A stretch of DNA of 9,029 nt from a bacterium (GTDB lineage: Bacteria; AUK180), in assembly GCA_021162505.1 (NCBI GenBank), contig JAGGYO010000155.1:1-9029 (forward strand), in the 5' to 3' direction. This document shows positions 7,056 through 9,029 of the stretch, piece by piece (the stretch's first letter is position 1; each line of letters begins with the position of its first letter). The position numbers and the translations under genes are program-made. The notes under the pieces are model-generated. The model was given only the letters and a program-made list of their open reading frames with translations, was not told where the DNA came from and ran no database searches.

Positions 7056-7576
7056 AGCCCAATAAAATAATTCCCGAAATAGTTAATAGAAGAAGTGTTA
7101 GAGAATATAAAAGTATCCCTGTTGAATGGGAAAAAATTGAAAGAATATTAGAAGCCGGAAGATTAGCTCCTACCGCAAAGAATAGACAGGAATGGAAGGT
7201 GCTCATTGTAAATGATAAAATAGTCATACAAAAAATGGTTTCCGCTTGTGCGGATCAAACCTTTATAGGATCCGCACCGATCCTGTTGGTCGCTATTTCA
7301 ACAGATGATTCCTATACAATGCGATGCGGTATAAAAGCCGGCAATGTAGATACCTCTTTGGTATTGGAGAATATAGCTCTGCAAGCGGTAAAGGAGGGCT
7401 TAGGGACATGTTATATAGGAGCATTCTACCAAAAACCCGTAAAAGAGCTATTAAGTATACCTAAGGATAAGACGGTAATTCAGATATTGACCTTGGGCTA
7501 TCCAAATGATAAAACCCAACCTCGGATCAGGAAAGACCTTAAAGAATTTTATTCATTAAATTCATATGAAGAGTAA
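7049..7576 (+). CDS. Nitroreductase-family FMN oxidoreductase
   Basis: This 175-residue protein belongs to the nitroreductase fold family, FMN enzymes that act as dimers and use NAD(P)H to reduce diverse substrates. N13-RRSVREY (to Y20) and LAPTAKNRQEW (39-49) are the usual FMN phosphate and ring contacts. GLGTCYIGAF (117-126) and LGYP followed by PRIRKDL near the end are also typical. Its length is at the short end of the family. It starts at GTG 7049, with GGGA at 7041-7044 as ribosome site, inside the end of the lipoprotein gene; no ATG precedes the conserved motif. It has no signal peptide and no iron-sulfur motif. Physiological substrate cannot be assigned: nitro compounds, quinones, flavins and enoate-like substrates are all known in the family. 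Its place after AOR suggests redox metabolism in an anaerobe. Confidence 0.93.
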   Translation: MVEPNKIIPEIVNRRSVREYKSIPVEWEKIERILEAGRLAPTAKNRQEWKVLIVNDKIVIQKMVSACADQTFIGSAPILLVAISTDDSYTMRCGIKAGNVDTSLVLENIALQAVKEGLGTCYIGAFYQKPVKELLSIPKDKTVIQILTLGYPNDKTQPRIRKDLKEFYSLNSYEE

Positions 7577-9029
7577 AAACTATAGAAGCTGGATAGAGAT
7601 CAATACAGAACAATTCAAAGAGAATATTAGGATCATAAGAAAATCTTTGGATCAAAAGTGTGAATATCTTCAGCTTGTAAAAGCGGATGGTTATGGCCAT
7701 GGTGCATTGGAAATAGCGAAATTATGCGAAAATGAAGGCGTAAGCTACTTTGGAGTTGCAAATGCTAAGGAAGGTGCTTTTTTAAGGGATAATGGTATAA
7801 AGGGGAATATTATCATCGTTGGTCCCTCTTTTTATGAGGAAATAGATATTATAATCAAGAAGAAATTAATACCTTCTATTTCTGATATTGATTTTGCTTC
7901 AGCTTTAAACGAAAAATCCAATCACAAAATATCTGTTCATATAGAAATTGATTCCGGTATGGGAAGAGGTGGAATCCTTTATTATGATGCTTTATCTCAT
8001 ATAAAAAAAATATCAAAATTAAAAAATATTCGTATTGAAGGAATATTTTCCCATTTTCCCAATGCCGACAGCATTAATAAGTTTTCAAAAAAACAGATAG
8101 AGATATTTAAAGAGCTAATAAAAGATCTTGAGAATGCTAATATTCGATTTAAATTCACGCATCTTGCAAATTCAGGCGGATTTTTATATTATCCCGATTC
8201 TATTTTTAATATGGTCCGTATTGGTTTATTATCATTTGGTTACTTTCCCGGAGAAAATGTTGAAAGGATCAGGGTTAAACCAATAATGGAATTTTATAGC
8301 CGGATAGCACTTATTAAAAATTATAAACCCGGTGCATATATCTCCTATGGCTCGACCTTTAAAGTGAAGAGAGGATCAAAGATCGGTATCATTCCATTGG
8401 GTTATGCAGATGGTGTATTTCGCTCCTTATCCAATAAAGGAGAAGTTATCATCAAGGGGCAAAAATTCCCCATTATAGGGAATATATCCATGGACATGTT
8501 CATGGTGGACATTACTGATAGTGTCGAACCAATTGAAAAAGGTGAATTAGTAACACTGATCGGCTGTGAAAAGGATAATTGTATTGATGCAAATGATTGG
8601 GCTAGACCAATTGGGACCATAAACTATGAAGTGCTGACCTCAATAGGAAAGCGTTCAATGCGGATATATAAATGTAAAAGGAAAAGTAGGAGGCAACTTA
8701 GCTATAGTGAGAAATTTTTTGAAAAAAACTTTGAAAATAAAAGCGTATTTCAATTTTTAAAATCAGAATACGGTATTGACTTTTCCGCCGACCTAAAAGA
8801 ACAACTGAATGAAAGATATTTAAAAAAACTTTTTGGAAGTTCTTATGATTATTTCAGAGATGATTTTATTTATAATGTTAAGCTTGAACCTCATAATGAA
8901 CTCTACTATAAAGCCCAAATAAGCATTTCTTTTAAAAAATGGGTCAATTCATCTGCATTAAAAATTGGTATTACTAATAATAATGAAAAATTGGAAGAAC
9001 TTATGAAGGATAAGGGGTACATATATCGC
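7566..9029 (+). CDS. alr: Alanine racemase with a long C-terminal extension (3' end outside window)
   Basis: An open frame from ATG 7566 continues to the window edge without a stop, giving at least 488 residues. Residues 1-368 are a complete PLP-dependent alanine racemase, which makes D-alanine for peptidoglycan. K39 in VKADGYGHG is the PLP lysine and Y261 in ISYGSTF the second catalytic base. MVRIGLLSFG carries the pyridine-contacting Arg, and GYADG, GNISMDMFMVD and the INYEVLTSIGKRSMRIY ending are all present. Normal enzymes of about 360-390 residues would end here. Instead a basic linker (KCKRKSRRQ, 369-377) leads into a further 110 or more residues, first helical and rich in Lys and Phe, then beta-like (DDFIYNVKLEPHNELYY). 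I do not recognise this part. The start overlaps the nitroreductase stop by 11 bases and has no clear ribosome site, so translation is probably coupled. Confidence 0.93.
   Translation, partial: MKSKNYRSWIEINTEQFKENIRIIRKSLDQKCEYLQLVKADGYGHGALEIAKLCENEGVSYFGVANAKEGAFLRDNGIKGNIIIVGPSFYEEIDIIIKKKLIPSISDIDFASALNEKSNHKISVHIEIDSGMGRGGILYYDALSHIKKISKLKNIRIEGIFSHFPNADSINKFSKKQIEIFKELIKDLENANIRFKFTHLANSGGFLYYPDSIFNMVRIGLLSFGYFPGENVERIRVKPIMEFYSRIALIKNYKPGAYISYGSTFKVKRGSKIGIIPLGYADGVFRSLSNKGEVIIKGQKFPIIGNISMDMFMVDITDSVEPIEKGELVTLIGCEKDNCIDANDWARPIGTINYEVLTSIGKRSMRIYKCKRKSRRQLSYSEKFFEKNFENKSVFQFLKSEYGIDFSADLKEQLNERYLKKLFGSSYDYFRDDFIYNVKLEPHNELYYKAQISISFKKWVNSSALKIGITNNNEKLEELMKDKGYIYR

Noticed and set aside
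8402..8620. Reverse-strand open frame of 72 codons
   Set aside because: It lies opposite the C-terminal racemase domain, where conserved residues are read on the forward strand.
8700..8760. Possible separate small gene starting at GTG 8707 after AGGAGG
   Set aside because: The spacing is 13 bases and the frame stops after 17 codons, while the racemase frame stays open through the region.

Overview
The window is an AT-rich stretch of bacterial DNA packed with genes on the + strand only. It holds nine recognisable genes plus the last codons of a tenth. The longest unexplained gap is about 70 bases, near the left edge. Neighbouring genes mostly overlap by 4 to 11 bases or are separated by under 15, so the whole run reads as one operon or two closely coupled ones. 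No RNA gene, insertion sequence, CRISPR array or convincing terminator is visible.

The left half (about 128-4556) is a polysaccharide export module. It encodes a LysM lipoprotein, a short Wza-like outer-membrane export protein, a UPF0104/flippase-like membrane protein, and a Wzc-like copolymerase fused to a BY-kinase with a C-terminal tyrosine cluster. These fit the outer-membrane pore, periplasmic and inner-membrane regulatory parts of a Wza/Wzc-type capsule or exopolysaccharide system. No glycosyltransferase, Wzx or Wzy is present, so synthesis genes must lie elsewhere.

The right half (about 4570-9029) is metabolic. It encodes a tungsten/molybdenum aldehyde:ferredoxin oxidoreductase (AOR) with all its [4Fe-4S] cysteines, a MoaD/ThiS-like sulfur carrier that probably serves the AOR pterin cofactor, a small lipoprotein with an aromatic core and a strongly basic tail, a nitroreductase-family flavoprotein, and an alanine racemase. 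The racemase continues at least 120 residues past its normal end and runs off the window.

The organism is most likely a strictly anaerobic diderm bacterium. AOR implies low-potential ferredoxin chemistry, and the lipoproteins, Wza-like protein and alanine racemase imply an outer membrane and peptidoglycan. Clear GGAGG ribosome binding sites argue against mainstream Bacteroidota. An uncultured FCB-type lineage such as Cloacimonadota would fit, but this is a guess from general character. The least explained parts are the racemase extension, the small basic-tailed lipoprotein, and the coupling of a LysM lipoprotein to an export protein with no lipobox.
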